Assembly (NCBI RefSeq): GCF_004354915.1
Contig: NZ_SMSI01000001.1
Location: 1,550,001-1,614,000 of the forward strand
DNA length: 64,000 nucleotides
Origin: Pseudohoeflea suaedae
GTDB taxonomy: Bacteria; Pseudomonadota; Alphaproteobacteria; Rhizobiales; Rhizobiaceae
Reading direction: 5' to 3'
Under the pieces are notes generated by a model, which had not been told where the DNA came from, searched no databases, and was given only the letters and a program-made list of their open reading frames with translations. A program made the translations under genes and the position numbers. Positions 35,365-43,829 of the stretch are shown here, piece after piece; the stretch's first letter is position 1, and each line of letters opens with the position of its first letter.

Positions 35365-35961
35365 TCAGGCCGAAGGCATCAGCGGAGCGAGTGCCGGATA
35401 GTTCGCCGCGAACTTCTTCCCGTAGGCCTTGAGCTTGGGGCGGCCGCGTTCCCACTGGCCGTCAAATCTCAGCGCCAGGTACCCGGTCACCGCAGCTATC
35501 GCGATATGGGCGGCGGTCGGCGTCTTGCCCATGCGCGGAATGCGCGTTTCGAGGGCATCGAGGCCGCGCATGGCCTTGCGCCACTGGGTATCCACCCACG
35601 GCTGATGATACTTGTCTTCCGGACGGAAGCGCTTTTCGTAGACGCACAGCAGAAGCGCGTCGCAAATGCCGTCGCACAGGGCTTCGAGCACATCCACTTC
35701 GGTCCGCTTTTCGGCGTTGCGCGGATAGATGCGCTGGGCGCCCGTGCGGTCGAGATAGCCCATGATCGCGCGGCTGTCGTACACGGTGATCCCGCCATCC
35801 GTGATCAGTGTCGGGATCTTGCCGAGCGGATTGTTGTCGATCAGTTCGGCGGGTTCGTCAGCCGTCGCGATGGGGACGGACTGGATCGATAGGCCTGCCA
35901 CCTCGGCAGCCATGCGGACCTTAGCCGAGTAGGGGGAGGCGGAAGAGAAAAGCAGTTTCAT
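35365..35961 (-). CDS. Glutathione S-transferase family protein
   Basis: This 198-residue protein has an N-terminal thioredoxin-like domain with the active-site region LLFSSASPYSAKVRMAAE and the glutathione-contacting NPLGKIPTLITDGGITVYDSRAI (Pro before Thr-Leu, and DS). A helical domain follows. It ends next to the convergent outer membrane protein terminator. Substrate is unknown; it lies 37 bases after the RNase T2 gene and may be cotranscribed. Confidence 0.87.
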   Translation of the reverse strand: MKLLFSSASPYSAKVRMAAEVAGLSIQSVPIATADEPAELIDNNPLGKIPTLITDGGITVYDSRAIMGYLDRTGAQRIYPRNAEKRTEVDVLEALCDGICDALLLCVYEKRFRPEDKYHQPWVDTQWRKAMRGLDALETRIPRMGKTPTAAHIAIAAVTGYLALRFDGQWERGRPKLKAYGKKFAANYPALAPLMPSA

Positions 35962-35998
35962 GACATGACCTCTGTCGGGCAGTTGCTGGAAAATGCGG

Positions 35999-36724
35999 TC
36001 AGCCGGGCGGCGGAACGAAGAGTGCTGTCGCGCGGCAACCGGACCGGTCGACCTCGGGACAGGAGCGAAACTCCAGTTCGGTGGTAAGGCAGATACGGAC
36101 CTCCCGCAACTCTCCGCCGGTGCAGGTAACCGCCATTCGATCGGCCGTCAGGCCGGGATTGGCCTCGCTGAACAGCGTCTCGACCTGTTGCGGTGAAATG
36201 GTCTGCTTCGATTTCGCCGCGTCGAAGGCCGCCGGCATCACGAGCCGCTCCCGCGCGGACCGCACCACGGTGAAATAGTCGTCTTGCGAAAGCCCCGAGC
36301 AGGTGCCGTGCTTGCGCCACATATGGCCGATCAGCCCGTAGCTGGGTGTCAGATCCATCAGGGAGCGGATGAGCTTGTCGGGAACGCGGTCGCTCAGGCG
36401 TGTCGGGCAATATTCCGGATGGCGCTGCTCGAACTGCGGCCACAGCCCGTGGACGATGAAGCCATGGCTCCTGCCGTCGCCGCATTGCGTGCGATCCTGC
36501 CGCTCGCGCCCTTCATGAAGGCAATAGGTCGGCGACCAGGACAAGGCGAGAACGTAGAAATCGAAGCCGGAACCTTGCGGCAAGTCGGCGGCGACGGGCC
36601 TTGCCGAGGTCGACTTGATCTCGGGGGCAGGCTGGTCCGGCGTTTCTGCTTCCGAACAGGCACCCAGAAGAAGCGCGGCGGCGAGGAGCGGCAAAAATCC
36701 CGCTATCCGCCTGGTCGCAGGCAA
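35999..36724 (-). CDS. RNase T2 family lipoprotein with altered second active-site motif
   Basis: This 241-residue protein has a lipobox (LLGAC, Cys23) and an RNase T2 fold. The first active-site motif HGLWP is intact (His92). The second, usually HEWxKHG, reads HMWRKHG (His134, Met135, His139), so the acidic residue that polarises the phosphate in classical members is Met. Multiple Cys in CAS regions suggest disulfides. It would act in the periplasm or at the membrane on RNA. It lies 3 bases after the secreted Cys protein upstream, so the two form an operon. Activity is uncertain. Confidence 0.9.
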   Translation of the reverse strand: MPATRRIAGFLPLLAAALLLGACSEAETPDQPAPEIKSTSARPVAADLPQGSGFDFYVLALSWSPTYCLHEGRERQDRTQCGDGRSHGFIVHGLWPQFEQRHPEYCPTRLSDRVPDKLIRSLMDLTPSYGLIGHMWRKHGTCSGLSQDDYFTVVRSARERLVMPAAFDAAKSKQTISPQQVETLFSEANPGLTADRMAVTCTGGELREVRICLTTELEFRSCPEVDRSGCRATALFVPPPG

Positions 36725-36727
36725 GGG

Positions 36728-37156
36728 TCAGCGGACCGAGCGGCACCAGGCTCCGTAGACGTGCCAGGGATCGAGGCCGGAAATGCAGAATTCCACATTG
36801 TCGCCGAGACCGGCAAAGCCCATGCCTTCCTCGATCAGGTACCACATCTCGCGCTTGGTGCCGTCGTTCATCCAGGCGGTCGCCTGGCAATAGCGGCGGC
36901 CGACCTGATGGATCTCGGTTGCCGGCTCGTACTTGTTCTCGCGGGCGTGGGTGATGTCGTCCACTCTCAGTCCACGCTGGATGACGTGGTCGTCCGTCCA
37001 CACGAAGCGGTGCGCCATGTAGGAGAGCACGCCTTGTTCGGTACAGGCGGGAAAGCTGCCGCCGGTGAACGCGTTGGCCGGGGTCGGGGCTCCGACGCCT
37101 GCAAATGCGGTCGTCAGGGTCGCGGCCGCGACAAATGCTTGCAACGATTTCAACAT
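36728..37156 (-). CDS. Small secreted protein with four cysteines
   Basis: This protein of about 142 residues has a signal peptide (about 1-29, PTPANAF) and a mature domain of about 113 residues with four Cys (in FPACTEQ, RRYCQA, EFCISG and AWCRS), enough for two disulfides, and many aromatic residues near the end (DPWHVYGAWC). I do not recognise the family. The ATG at 37156 gives a normal signal peptide; an ATG 24 bases upstream is also possible. Only 3 bases separate it from the RNase T2 gene. Confidence 0.78.
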   Translation of the reverse strand: MLKSLQAFVAAATLTTAFAGVGAPTPANAFTGGSFPACTEQGVLSYMAHRFVWTDDHVIQRGLRVDDITHARENKYEPATEIHQVGRRYCQATAWMNDGTKREMWYLIEEGMGFAGLGDNVEFCISGLDPWHVYGAWCRSVR

Positions 37157-37265
37157 TCTCTCAGCCCTCGAGCGCTTCATGGCAGATATGATTCAGCAGT
37201 TGCGGAAAGATGCGCAGGGCCGGCCTAAAGGTCAAGGATTTTAAGGCCGAGTTGCGCGTCATCGC

Positions 37266-38156
37266 TCAGGTGAGATAGGCCGGCAGGCATGCCGCGATGT
37301 GGTCGTAGACCATCTTGATCCGCCGGCTGTGGCGCAGATCCTCGTGCATCGTCAGCCAGACTTCGAGTTCGAAGTGTACGGATTCGGGCAGGACGGGCAC
37401 GAGATCGGGCTGGTTTTCCGCGATCCACACCTGGCAAATGCCGATACCGATACCGGCGCGCAGTGCAGCGAGCTGGGTTGTGTGGCTGTCACTGCGGTAG
37501 GTGAAGATCTCCGGCGAAATCTCCGGCACCGTCGACGAGAAGCGACTGCGGTAGATGGGGTCGCGGTCCGGGCCGATGATCCGGTGCTCGGCCAGGTCGG
37601 AGGGCTTGTCGGGCAATGGCCGGTTGCCCAGATATTGACGCGTCGCGAACAGGCCGAGCCGCAATACGCCGAGTTTGCGCGCCAGCAGCGCACCCTGTTC
37701 AGGCCGCTGCATCCTGACGGCGATGTCCGCATCGCGGCGCAGCAGGTCGACGGTCCGGTTCGAGGCGTCGATCTCGAGCTGCAGGCCGGGATGTTCGCGC
37801 AGCAGCGGTTCGAAAATGAGCGGAAGCATTTCGCTCGACATGATTTCCGTGGCCGATACGCGGACCATGCCGTCTTCGGAATTCGCGCCCGCCGACGCCG
37901 TGCGCGACAGAGCGGCGGCCGATGCCGCCATGCCCTGGGCCTGCGGTTCGAGAGCCGTTGCGAGGTCCGTGGGTGTCAGCCCGTTCTGCGCGCGTGTGAA
38001 CAGTCCCACCCCGAGGGCGGTCTCCAGCTGGTCGATGTGCCTGCCGATGGTGGGCTGGGACACCCCGAGGCTGCGGGCGGCGCCGGAAAGGGAGCGTTCG
38101 CTCATGACGGCAAGAAAGCTGCGCCACAGCTCCCACCCAATGTCGGACTGGCTCAT
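37266..38156 (-). CDS. LysR family transcriptional regulator
   Basis: This 296-residue regulator has an N-terminal winged helix (about 10-68) with SGAARSLGVSQPTIGRHIDQLETALGVGLFTR, the LysR pattern, and a C-terminal effector domain (about 95-290). The motif order fits single-gene regulators of the GcvA/DsdC-like group that often control a nearby gene. There is no divergent partner beside it: the upstream neighbour, rlmJ, is on the same strand. The target is unknown. Confidence 0.9.
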   Translation of the reverse strand: MSQSDIGWELWRSFLAVMSERSLSGAARSLGVSQPTIGRHIDQLETALGVGLFTRAQNGLTPTDLATALEPQAQGMAASAAALSRTASAGANSEDGMVRVSATEIMSSEMLPLIFEPLLREHPGLQLEIDASNRTVDLLRRDADIAVRMQRPEQGALLARKLGVLRLGLFATRQYLGNRPLPDKPSDLAEHRIIGPDRDPIYRSRFSSTVPEISPEIFTYRSDSHTTQLAALRAGIGIGICQVWIAENQPDLVPVLPESVHFELEVWLTMHEDLRHSRRIKMVYDHIAACLPAYLT

Positions 38157-38322
38157 CGTCGATCCAATGTCTGTCTGCTCCCCGGGTCCCCCGAGGCATG
38201 TCGGCGCGTGCGCCGGATAGGTTACACGAAACTGTAGATAGGAACGAAATCGGCTCGTTAAAAGGTTTAAACTTTATTGAACAAGATTTTTACCTGTCCA
38301 TTCGCCGTATCCGCCGTCCCTC

Positions 38323-39177
38323 TCATTCTCCGACCAGCATGTCGACGCGGAAGCCAGCGCCCTTGTCCTGCGCCAGAAGCGCGGTCAGTTCCGGCAGGAC
38401 TGTCTTCAGTTCTCCGGCCAGCGTGAAGGGTGGATTGACCACGATCATGCCGGACCCGTTGAGCCCCTTCTCGGTCTTCAGATCCCTTACCCAGAGCTCG
38501 GCAACGAGAGTTCGCGGGCGGCCCAGAGCCTTCAGACTGTCATGAAAGCCTGCCGTGTCGGCATCCGATTTCAGCGGGTACCATAGCCCGTAAGTCCCGC
38601 CGGGAAAGCGTTTTGTCGCCCGGTCGAGGCCATCGACGAGGCGGGCGAACTCGCCTTCCTTCTCGAAAGGCGGATCGACGAGCACCAGCCCGCGTTTTTC
38701 CTTGGGCGGCAAATGCGCGCCGAGTGACAGCCAGCCGTCGAGTTCCGTGACACGAACCTGGTGGTCGCCCTCGAAGAGCCTGGCAAGCTTCGCCGCGTCC
38801 GCCGGGTGCAGTTCGATCGCCGAAAGCCGGTCCTGCTTGCGAAACAGCGTTCTGGCGAGGAGGGGCGAGCCGGGATAGCGTTTCAGCGGCACGAGCGATC
38901 CGCCGTTGATCTCGGCGACCGCCGCGAGCCAGGGCGCGAGAAAGGTTTTCAGCTCGGCCGAAAGATCGGCCTGCGCGATACGGCCGATGCCAGTCTGCCA
39001 TTCACCGGTCTTCTGCGCTTCTTCCGATCCCAGATCGTAGGCTCCCAGCCCGGCATGCGTGTCGATCACCCGGAAGGCGCCGTCCTTTTTCTGCAGATAG
39101 GTGATGATCGCCGCGACAATGGCGTGCTTGAGGACATCGGCGAAGTTTCCGGCGTGATAGATATGGCGGTAGTTCAT
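38323..39177 (-). CDS. rlmJ: 23S rRNA (adenine2030-N6)-methyltransferase RlmJ
   Basis: This 284-residue SAM enzyme starts with MNYRHIYHAGNFADVLKHA, the RlmJ signature, and has the catalytic DPPFE motif of N6-adenine methyltransferases (LVDPPFE). The ATG at 39177 is preferred over one 21 bases upstream because the family begins with MNYRH. It is divergent to the molybdopterin oxidoreductase gene, with 92 bases between starts. Confidence 0.95.
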   Translation of the reverse strand: MNYRHIYHAGNFADVLKHAIVAAIITYLQKKDGAFRVIDTHAGLGAYDLGSEEAQKTGEWQTGIGRIAQADLSAELKTFLAPWLAAVAEINGGSLVPLKRYPGSPLLARTLFRKQDRLSAIELHPADAAKLARLFEGDHQVRVTELDGWLSLGAHLPPKEKRGLVLVDPPFEKEGEFARLVDGLDRATKRFPGGTYGLWYPLKSDADTAGFHDSLKALGRPRTLVAELWVRDLKTEKGLNGSGMIVVNPPFTLAGELKTVLPELTALLAQDKGAGFRVDMLVGE

Positions 39178-39269
39178 GGGAAAATTTGCCTGCCACAAAG
39201 GGCAAAAAGAGGAAAATCAGCTCACCCGCACAACTGGCGGTCGTCGCGCCTTTCCCATATAGGGAAACG

Positions 39270-41405
39270 ATGAACGAAGCGAGCCCCATCCGCAGCAAGG
39301 GTCAGGCGTCCGAGGTCCGGATCGGCCACTCTGCCTGTCCCCATGACTGCCCCTCGACCTGTGCGCTGGACGTCGAAATTCTCGGACCCGGCAAGATCGG
39401 CCGCGTTCGCGGTGCGCCCGACAACAGCTATACCGCCGGTGTCATCTGCGCCAAGGTCGCCCGCTATTCCGAACGCGTCCACCATCCCGACCGGCTGATG
39501 AAGCCGCTCGTCCGTGCCGGTGCGCGGGGCGAAGGCAGGTGGCAGGAGGCAAGCTGGGAAGCTGCCCTCGATCTGGTGGCGGAGAAATTTCTGGCGGCGG
39601 AAGAGAAATACGGCTCCGAGACCGTCTGGCCGTATCAGTATGCCGGCACGATGGGGCTTGTTCAGCGCGATTCGATCCACCGCCTGCGTCATGCCAAGCG
39701 GTATTCGGGCTTCTTCGGCACGATCTGCGTCAATGCCGCATGGACCGGCGTCGCCATGGGAACGGGGGCGTTGCGTGGTCCCGATCCGCGCGAGATGGCC
39801 AAGTCCGATTGCGTGGTGATCTGGGGCACCAATCCGGTGACCACCCAGGTCAATGTGATGACCCACGCGGTCAAGGCGCGCAAGGAACGCGGCGCGAAGA
39901 TCGTCGTCATCGACGTCTACGATACGCCGACCATGAAACAGGCCGACATGGCGCTGGTGCTGAAACCCGGCACCGATGGCGCGCTCGCCTGCGCCGTCAT
40001 GCATGTCGCGTTCCGCGACGGCCATGCCGACTGGCCCTATCTCGAAAAGTTCACGGACGACCCGCACGGGCTCGAAAGGCACCTCAAGAGCCGCACGCCG
40101 CAATGGGCAGCGGAGATCACGGGCCTCTCCGTGGAGGAAATCGAAGCTTTCGCCGCGCTCGTCGGCGAGACGAGACGGACCTATTTCCGTCTGGGCTATG
40201 GGTTTTCGCGTTCCCGCAACGGTACCGCAAACATGCATGCGGCGCTTTCGGTGGCCAGCGTCACCGGCGCCTGGCAATACGAGGGTGGCGGCGCCTTCCA
40301 TACCAATGGCGGCATCTTCAATATCGAGAAGTCGCTGGTCGAGGGCACGTCCTACGAGGACAAGTCGATCCGCAGTCTCGATCAGTCCAAGATCGGACGC
40401 GTGCTGACCAACGATCCGGCCGAACTCTATGGCGGGCCGCCGGTCACCGCGATGCTGATCCAGAACACCAACCCGGTGAACGTCGCGCCGGAGCAGCGGC
40501 TGGTCAAGCAAGGGTTCCTGCGCGAGGATCTCTTCACCTGCGTGCACGAACAGTTCATGACCGAGACGGCGGAACTGGCCGATGTCGTCCTGCCCGCCAC
40601 CATGTTTCTCGAACATGACGATATCTATCGTGGCGGCGGCAACCAGCACATTCTGCTCGGGCCAAAACTGATCGAGGCGCCGGAAGGTCCGCGCGAAAAC
40701 CTCTACGTGATCGAGGAACTCGCCAAACGCCTCGGTGTCGCCGACCGCGAAGGTTTCGGGCTGACCGCGCGCGAGCATGTCGATCGCATGCTCGAAGCGC
40801 GGGGGCTGGGCAACTTCGAGACATTCGCCGAAGAGCGCTGGGCCGATGTGCAGCCGGATTTCGAGACCTCCCATTTCCTCAACGGCTTCGGTCACCCGGA
40901 CGGCAAGTACCGTTTCAGGCCCGATTGGCGCGGCCAGCAGACGGCCACGCGTCCGCCTGAAACCATGGGCCTGCAGGGGCCTGTCGACGACCTGCCGGAA
41001 TTTCCCGACCACGTCGAACTCATCGAGACCGCCGACGCGGGACATCCTTACCGCCTGGCAACCTCGCCGGCGCGGCAGTTCCTCAACTCCACCTTCACCG
41101 AGACGCCGGGTTCGGTGAAGCGCGAAGGGCGGCCGCAGCTCATGGTCCATCCCGATGACGCCGAAATGTCGGGCCTGGCGACCGGCGACCGGGTCGAGAT
41201 CGGCAATGGACGCGGTGAAGTGGTGCTCCACGCCAAAGTGACGGTCGAGGCCAAGCGCGGCACCCTGATCGCCGAGGGCATCTGGCCCAACAAGGCGCAT
41301 GAGCGCGGCGAGGGGATCAACGTGCTGACCGGCGCGGATGCCATCGCGCCCTTCGGCGGTGCCGCTTTCCACGATACCCATGTCTGGATGAAGAAGGCGG
41401 ACTGA
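39270..41405 (+). CDS. Molybdopterin-dependent oxidoreductase (DMSO reductase family)
   Basis: This 711-residue protein has an N-terminal 4Fe-4S motif (CPHDCPSTC, then Cys in GVICAK) and the Mo-bisPGD domains: GFFGTICVNAAWTGVAMG, VIWGTNPVTTQVN, VLKPGTDGALACAVMH and a C-terminal dinucleotide-binding domain (LATSPARQFLNSTF, GDRVEIGNGRGEV). There is no Tat signal, so it is cytosolic. No electron-transfer subunit is next to it. The substrate is unknown; the closest comparison is with single-subunit formate-dehydrogenase-like or nitrate-reductase-like proteins. The ATG at 39270 follows AGGGA. Confidence 0.9.
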   Translation: MNEASPIRSKGQASEVRIGHSACPHDCPSTCALDVEILGPGKIGRVRGAPDNSYTAGVICAKVARYSERVHHPDRLMKPLVRAGARGEGRWQEASWEAALDLVAEKFLAAEEKYGSETVWPYQYAGTMGLVQRDSIHRLRHAKRYSGFFGTICVNAAWTGVAMGTGALRGPDPREMAKSDCVVIWGTNPVTTQVNVMTHAVKARKERGAKIVVIDVYDTPTMKQADMALVLKPGTDGALACAVMHVAFRDGHADWPYLEKFTDDPHGLERHLKSRTPQWAAEITGLSVEEIEAFAALVGETRRTYFRLGYGFSRSRNGTANMHAALSVASVTGAWQYEGGGAFHTNGGIFNIEKSLVEGTSYEDKSIRSLDQSKIGRVLTNDPAELYGGPPVTAMLIQNTNPVNVAPEQRLVKQGFLREDLFTCVHEQFMTETAELADVVLPATMFLEHDDIYRGGGNQHILLGPKLIEAPEGPRENLYVIEELAKRLGVADREGFGLTAREHVDRMLEARGLGNFETFAEERWADVQPDFETSHFLNGFGHPDGKYRFRPDWRGQQTATRPPETMGLQGPVDDLPEFPDHVELIETADAGHPYRLATSPARQFLNSTFTETPGSVKREGRPQLMVHPDDAEMSGLATGDRVEIGNGRGEVVLHAKVTVEAKRGTLIAEGIWPNKAHERGEGINVLTGADAIAPFGGAAFHDTHVWMKKAD

Positions 41406-41449
41406 CCGGTCGCGCTCTCCCTCATGGCCTGTTTCGTGTCAGGGCGTTG

Positions 41450-41914
41450 CTAGCTCTGCTCCATGCTCGCCTTCAGCGAAGCCCGCATACGGGTCAGCGT
41501 CTCGTGCAGACGGTGGAGGTCGGCGAGCGGCAGTCCGAAGGCTTCCGCGATGCAGCCGGGAATGTGGCGGGCGCGTCCCTCCATCTGCTTTCCCGCCTCG
41601 GTGAGGTGAATACGCACCTTCCGCTCGTCGGACTTGTCGCGCGCGCGTAAGAGAACCCCGTTGTTTTCCAGCCGTTTGATGAGGGGGGTCAATGTGGAGG
41701 ATTCAAGCCCGAGCCGCTGACCGAGTTCGCCGACCGTCAGCCCGTCACCGGTCCAGAGCGTGACCAGTACGAGATATTGCGGATAGGTGAGGCCCAGTTC
41801 CGCGAGCAAAGGCTGATAGACCTGCCCGACGGCATGATGGGTCGCATAGAGATCGAAGCACAGCATCGATTCCGGGGCCGGGCGGTAGGTCTCAGGCAAC
41901 TTTTCGTCGGTCAT
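41450..41914 (-). CDS. ohrR: MarR family organic-peroxide sensor OhrR
   Basis: This 154-residue winged-helix regulator has the redox-sensing Cys19 in SMLCFDLYATHH, which matches the peroxidatic Cys of OhrR. The recognition region is VGELGQRLGLESSTLTPLIKRLENNG. Oxidation of the Cys by organic hydroperoxides releases the protein from DNA and frees ohr. A second Cys (in IPGCIAEA, about residue 121) suggests the two-Cys Xanthomonas-like type. It is divergent to ohr, and both promoters overlap palindromes in the gap. Confidence 0.95.
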   Translation of the reverse strand: MTDEKLPETYRPAPESMLCFDLYATHHAVGQVYQPLLAELGLTYPQYLVLVTLWTGDGLTVGELGQRLGLESSTLTPLIKRLENNGVLLRARDKSDERKVRIHLTEAGKQMEGRARHIPGCIAEAFGLPLADLHRLHETLTRMRASLKASMEQS

Positions 41915-41934
41915 GGCGTTTGACTCCTGTACCG

Positions 41935-41963
41935 AAACTATGTCGTGCGCGATTGGGCTGCAA
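41935..41963 (-). promoter_or_regulatory. Promoter of ohrR
   Basis: On the minus strand TTGCAG (41963-41958) and TAGTTT (41940-41935) are separated by 17 bp. A degenerate copy of the ohr palindrome (41939-41956) covers the spacer, so OhrR probably limits its own synthesis. Confidence 0.5.
41939..41956. promoter_or_regulatory. Degenerate OhrR operator copy
   Basis: TATGTCGTGCGCGATTGG matches the perfect operator at 41992 in 13 of 18 positions, including the core TCGTGC and CGAT. It sits in the ohrR promoter. Operator function is inferred from its likeness and position. Confidence 0.45.
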
Positions 41964-41966
41964 GAC

Positions 41967-41995
41967 TTGACGGCCTTGCGTGTCGCCCATATATA
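41967..41995 (+). promoter_or_regulatory. Promoter of ohr
   Basis: TTGACG (41967-41972) and TATATA (41990-41995) are separated by exactly 17 bp, one of the best sigma-70-type promoters in the window. The perfect palindrome at 41992-42009 overlaps the -10 element and start point, as expected for repression by OhrR. Confidence 0.7.
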
Positions 41996-42009
41996 TCGTG
42001 CACGATATA
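41992..42009. promoter_or_regulatory. Perfect 18-bp palindrome, likely OhrR operator
   Basis: TATATCGTGCACGATATA is a perfect palindrome. It overlaps the ohr -10 element and start point and lies 34 bases upstream of the ohr ATG. MarR-family regulators bind palindromes of about this size. Confidence 0.7.
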
Positions 42010-42043
42010 ATCGTAAGCAATTAAATTTGACAGGGAGAATGTC

Positions 42044-42469
42044 ATGCCGACCAAGATCGCATACACCGCCACTGCAACCGCCACCGGGGGAGGCCGCGAC
42101 GGTCACACCCGCACCGAGGACGGCACGATCGATCTCGACCTCGCCGTTCCGAAGGAGATGGGCGGCAGCGGCAATGGTGCAAACCCCGAACAGCTCTTCG
42201 CCGCGGGTTACGCGGCCTGCTTCATGGGCGCGATGCGCTTTTATGCCGGCCAGAAGAAGGTGAAGGTGCCCGACGACGCGAAAGTCACCGTCTCCGTCGG
42301 CATCGGCCCGCGTGAGGACACCGGCTTCGGTCTCGATGTGAAGATCAAGGTCGATCTTCCGGGCGTAGAGAAGGATGTCGCCGAAGACCTCATCGCCGGC
42401 GGCCACAAGGTCTGCCCCTACTCGCACGCCACGTCCGGCACGCTGTCGATCACGCCTGAACTGGCCTGA
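42044..42469 (+). CDS. ohr: Organic hydroperoxide reductase Ohr
   Basis: This 141-residue OsmC/Ohr-fold peroxidase reduces lipid and other organic peroxides. The two catalytic cysteines are present: Cys59 in GYAACF and Cys124 in HKVCPYSHAT; the PEQLFAAGYAACF block is diagnostic. The ATG at 42044 follows GGGAG. It is regulated by the divergent OhrR. A strong terminator follows. Confidence 0.96.
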   Translation: MPTKIAYTATATATGGGRDGHTRTEDGTIDLDLAVPKEMGGSGNGANPEQLFAAGYAACFMGAMRFYAGQKKVKVPDDAKVTVSVGIGPREDTGFGLDVKIKVDLPGVEKDVAEDLIAGGHKVCPYSHATSGTLSITPELA

Positions 42470-42495
42470 TCCCGCCGGCCAAAGGTGTTCAGAAA

Positions 42496-42537
42496 CGGCC
42501 TGGACGGGAATTTCCCGCCCGGGCCGAATTTTTTTTT
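42496..42537 (+). terminator. Rho-independent terminator after ohr
   Basis: A long stem pairs CGGCCTGGACGGGAA with TTCCCGCCCGGGCCG, with one wobble and one mismatch, and is followed by a run of nine T. It lies 26 bases after the ohr stop. Confidence 0.88.
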
Positions 42538-42620
42538 CGATATTTCTTGATGAGGTGAAACTTTTCCGTGTGCGGCCTCGTCTCCCCGGACGCAATCAAA
42601 ATTACAACGAGGAGACAGAC

Positions 42621-43037
42621 ATGACATTTTTCCGCACTTCGATCCTGACCGCCACCGCTCTCGCTGCATCGGTCGCCATGGCCGGCGCCATGGACGAATA
42701 CTCGATTTCCGGTTCCGACCAGGACGTTTCCGGCGGCACCGTCACCGCCTCCGACATCATGACCGCTCAGGACGGCTGGCTCGTCGTTCACCGCACCGAT
42801 GCCGACATGAAGCCAGGTCCGGTCGTTGGCCATGCCTGGATCAAGAAGGGTGACAACAAGGACGTCACTGCCGATCTCGACGAGGACGTGGCATCCGGCG
42901 ACATGCTGATGCTGATGGTTCACGGCGAGGAAGGCGGCATGAAGGAGGGTGAATTCGAATATACCCTCGGCGCCAAGGAAGACGGCCCGATCAAGGTCGA
43001 CGGCAAGCTCGTCATGACTGTCATCACAGCCAAGTAA
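42621..43037 (+). CDS. Small secreted acidic protein (DUF7282-like)
   Basis: This 138-residue protein has a signal peptide (about 1-23) and an acidic beta-rich domain. DGWLVVHRTDADMKPGPVVGHAWIKKGDN resembles the DUF7282 pattern found in archaeal and bacterial secreted proteins. It has no Cys. GAGGAGA precedes the ATG. It is flanked by two strong terminators, so it is a single-gene unit with its own promoter in 42538-42620. Function is unknown. Confidence 0.8.
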   Translation: MTFFRTSILTATALAASVAMAGAMDEYSISGSDQDVSGGTVTASDIMTAQDGWLVVHRTDADMKPGPVVGHAWIKKGDNKDVTADLDEDVASGDMLMLMVHGEEGGMKEGEFEYTLGAKEDGPIKVDGKLVMTVITAK

Positions 43038-43083
43038 ACGTCATCTGGACGTCCCCCGCATTCCTTCCCAGGAAAAATGCGGC

Positions 43084-43124
43084 AGTGTCTGTCGGCAATC
43101 CCCCGTGCCGGCAGACACTTTTTT
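43084..43124 (+). terminator. Rho-independent terminator after the small secreted protein gene
   Basis: AGTGTCTGTCGGCA pairs with TGCCGGCAGACACT (14 bp with one wobble), followed by six T. It lies 46 bases after the stop codon and may also block read-through into the convergent purN. Confidence 0.88.
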
Positions 43125-43136
43125 CGTCGATGCGGG

Positions 43137-43829
43137 TCAGCCGGTGACGATCAGCATCTCGTCTTCGGTGGAGAACGTGCCGGCACCCGAGGCTGACGAC
43201 ATTCCGTCTCCGCTCATCCGCACATCGCCGCGCGCCAGAAGCGCCAGAGCCGCCGGATAGAGTTTGTGCTCGGCCTTCAATACCCGCTCGGCCAGTGCTT
43301 CGGCGGTATCCTTGTTCAGGACGGGAACCGCGGCCTGGGCGATGATCGGACCGTCATCCATGACTTCGGTGACGAAATGCACGCTTGCGCCATGCACCCG
43401 GCAGCCGGCTGCCAGGGCCCGGTGATGCGTATCAAGTCCCGGAAATGACGGCAGCAGCGACGGATGGATATTGATCATCCGCCCCTTCCAGCGGCGCACG
43501 AAATCCTCGGAGAGGATGCGCATGTAGCCGGCCAGGCAGACGATTTCCGCGCCCGTCTCCTCGATCGCTTCCAGCACCGCGGCCTCATGGGCCTCGCGAC
43601 TGTCGTAATCCTTGCGTGCGACCGCCCTGGCAGGAATGTCGAAACCCTTTGCCCGTTCGAGCCCGGCGGCATCCGCCTTGTCCGAGATGACGGCCACGAT
43701 CTGCGCCGGGTAGTCGGGCTTCATGGCGGCAGCGATCAGCGCGCCGAGATTGGACCCGCGACCGGAGATGAGCACGGCGACCTTGCGGCGCGGCTTGCGG
43801 GACGGGGCAGGGGCTTCGCTCTCGCTCAC
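43137..43829 (-). CDS. purN: Phosphoribosylglycinamide formyltransferase
   Basis: This 230-residue purine enzyme formylates GAR using 10-formyl-THF. The motifs are [12 protein letters not shown] (phosphate loop), the catalytic block [13 protein letters not shown] (Asn and His) and [14 protein letters not shown] with the catalytic Asp. The GTG start at 43829 overlaps the purM stop (GTGA); an open frame continues upstream but is out-of-frame purM. purM-purN is a standard operon. Confidence 0.95.
   Translation of the reverse strand: MSESEAPAPSRKPRRKVAVLISGRGSNLGALIAAAMKPDYPAQIVAVISDKADAAGLERAKGFDIPARAVARKDYDSREAHEAAVLEAIEETGAEIVCLAGYMRILSEDFVRRWKGRMINIHPSLLPSFPGLDTHHRALAAGCRVHGASVHFVTEVMDDGPIIAQAAVPVLNKDTAEALAERVLKAEHKLYPAALALLARGDVRMSGDGMSSASGAGTFSTEDEMLIVTG

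Noticed and set aside
39222-41381. A 719-codon open frame opposite the molybdopterin oxidoreductase gene.
   Set aside because: The same GC effect; no recognisable domain and complete overlap with a well-supported gene.
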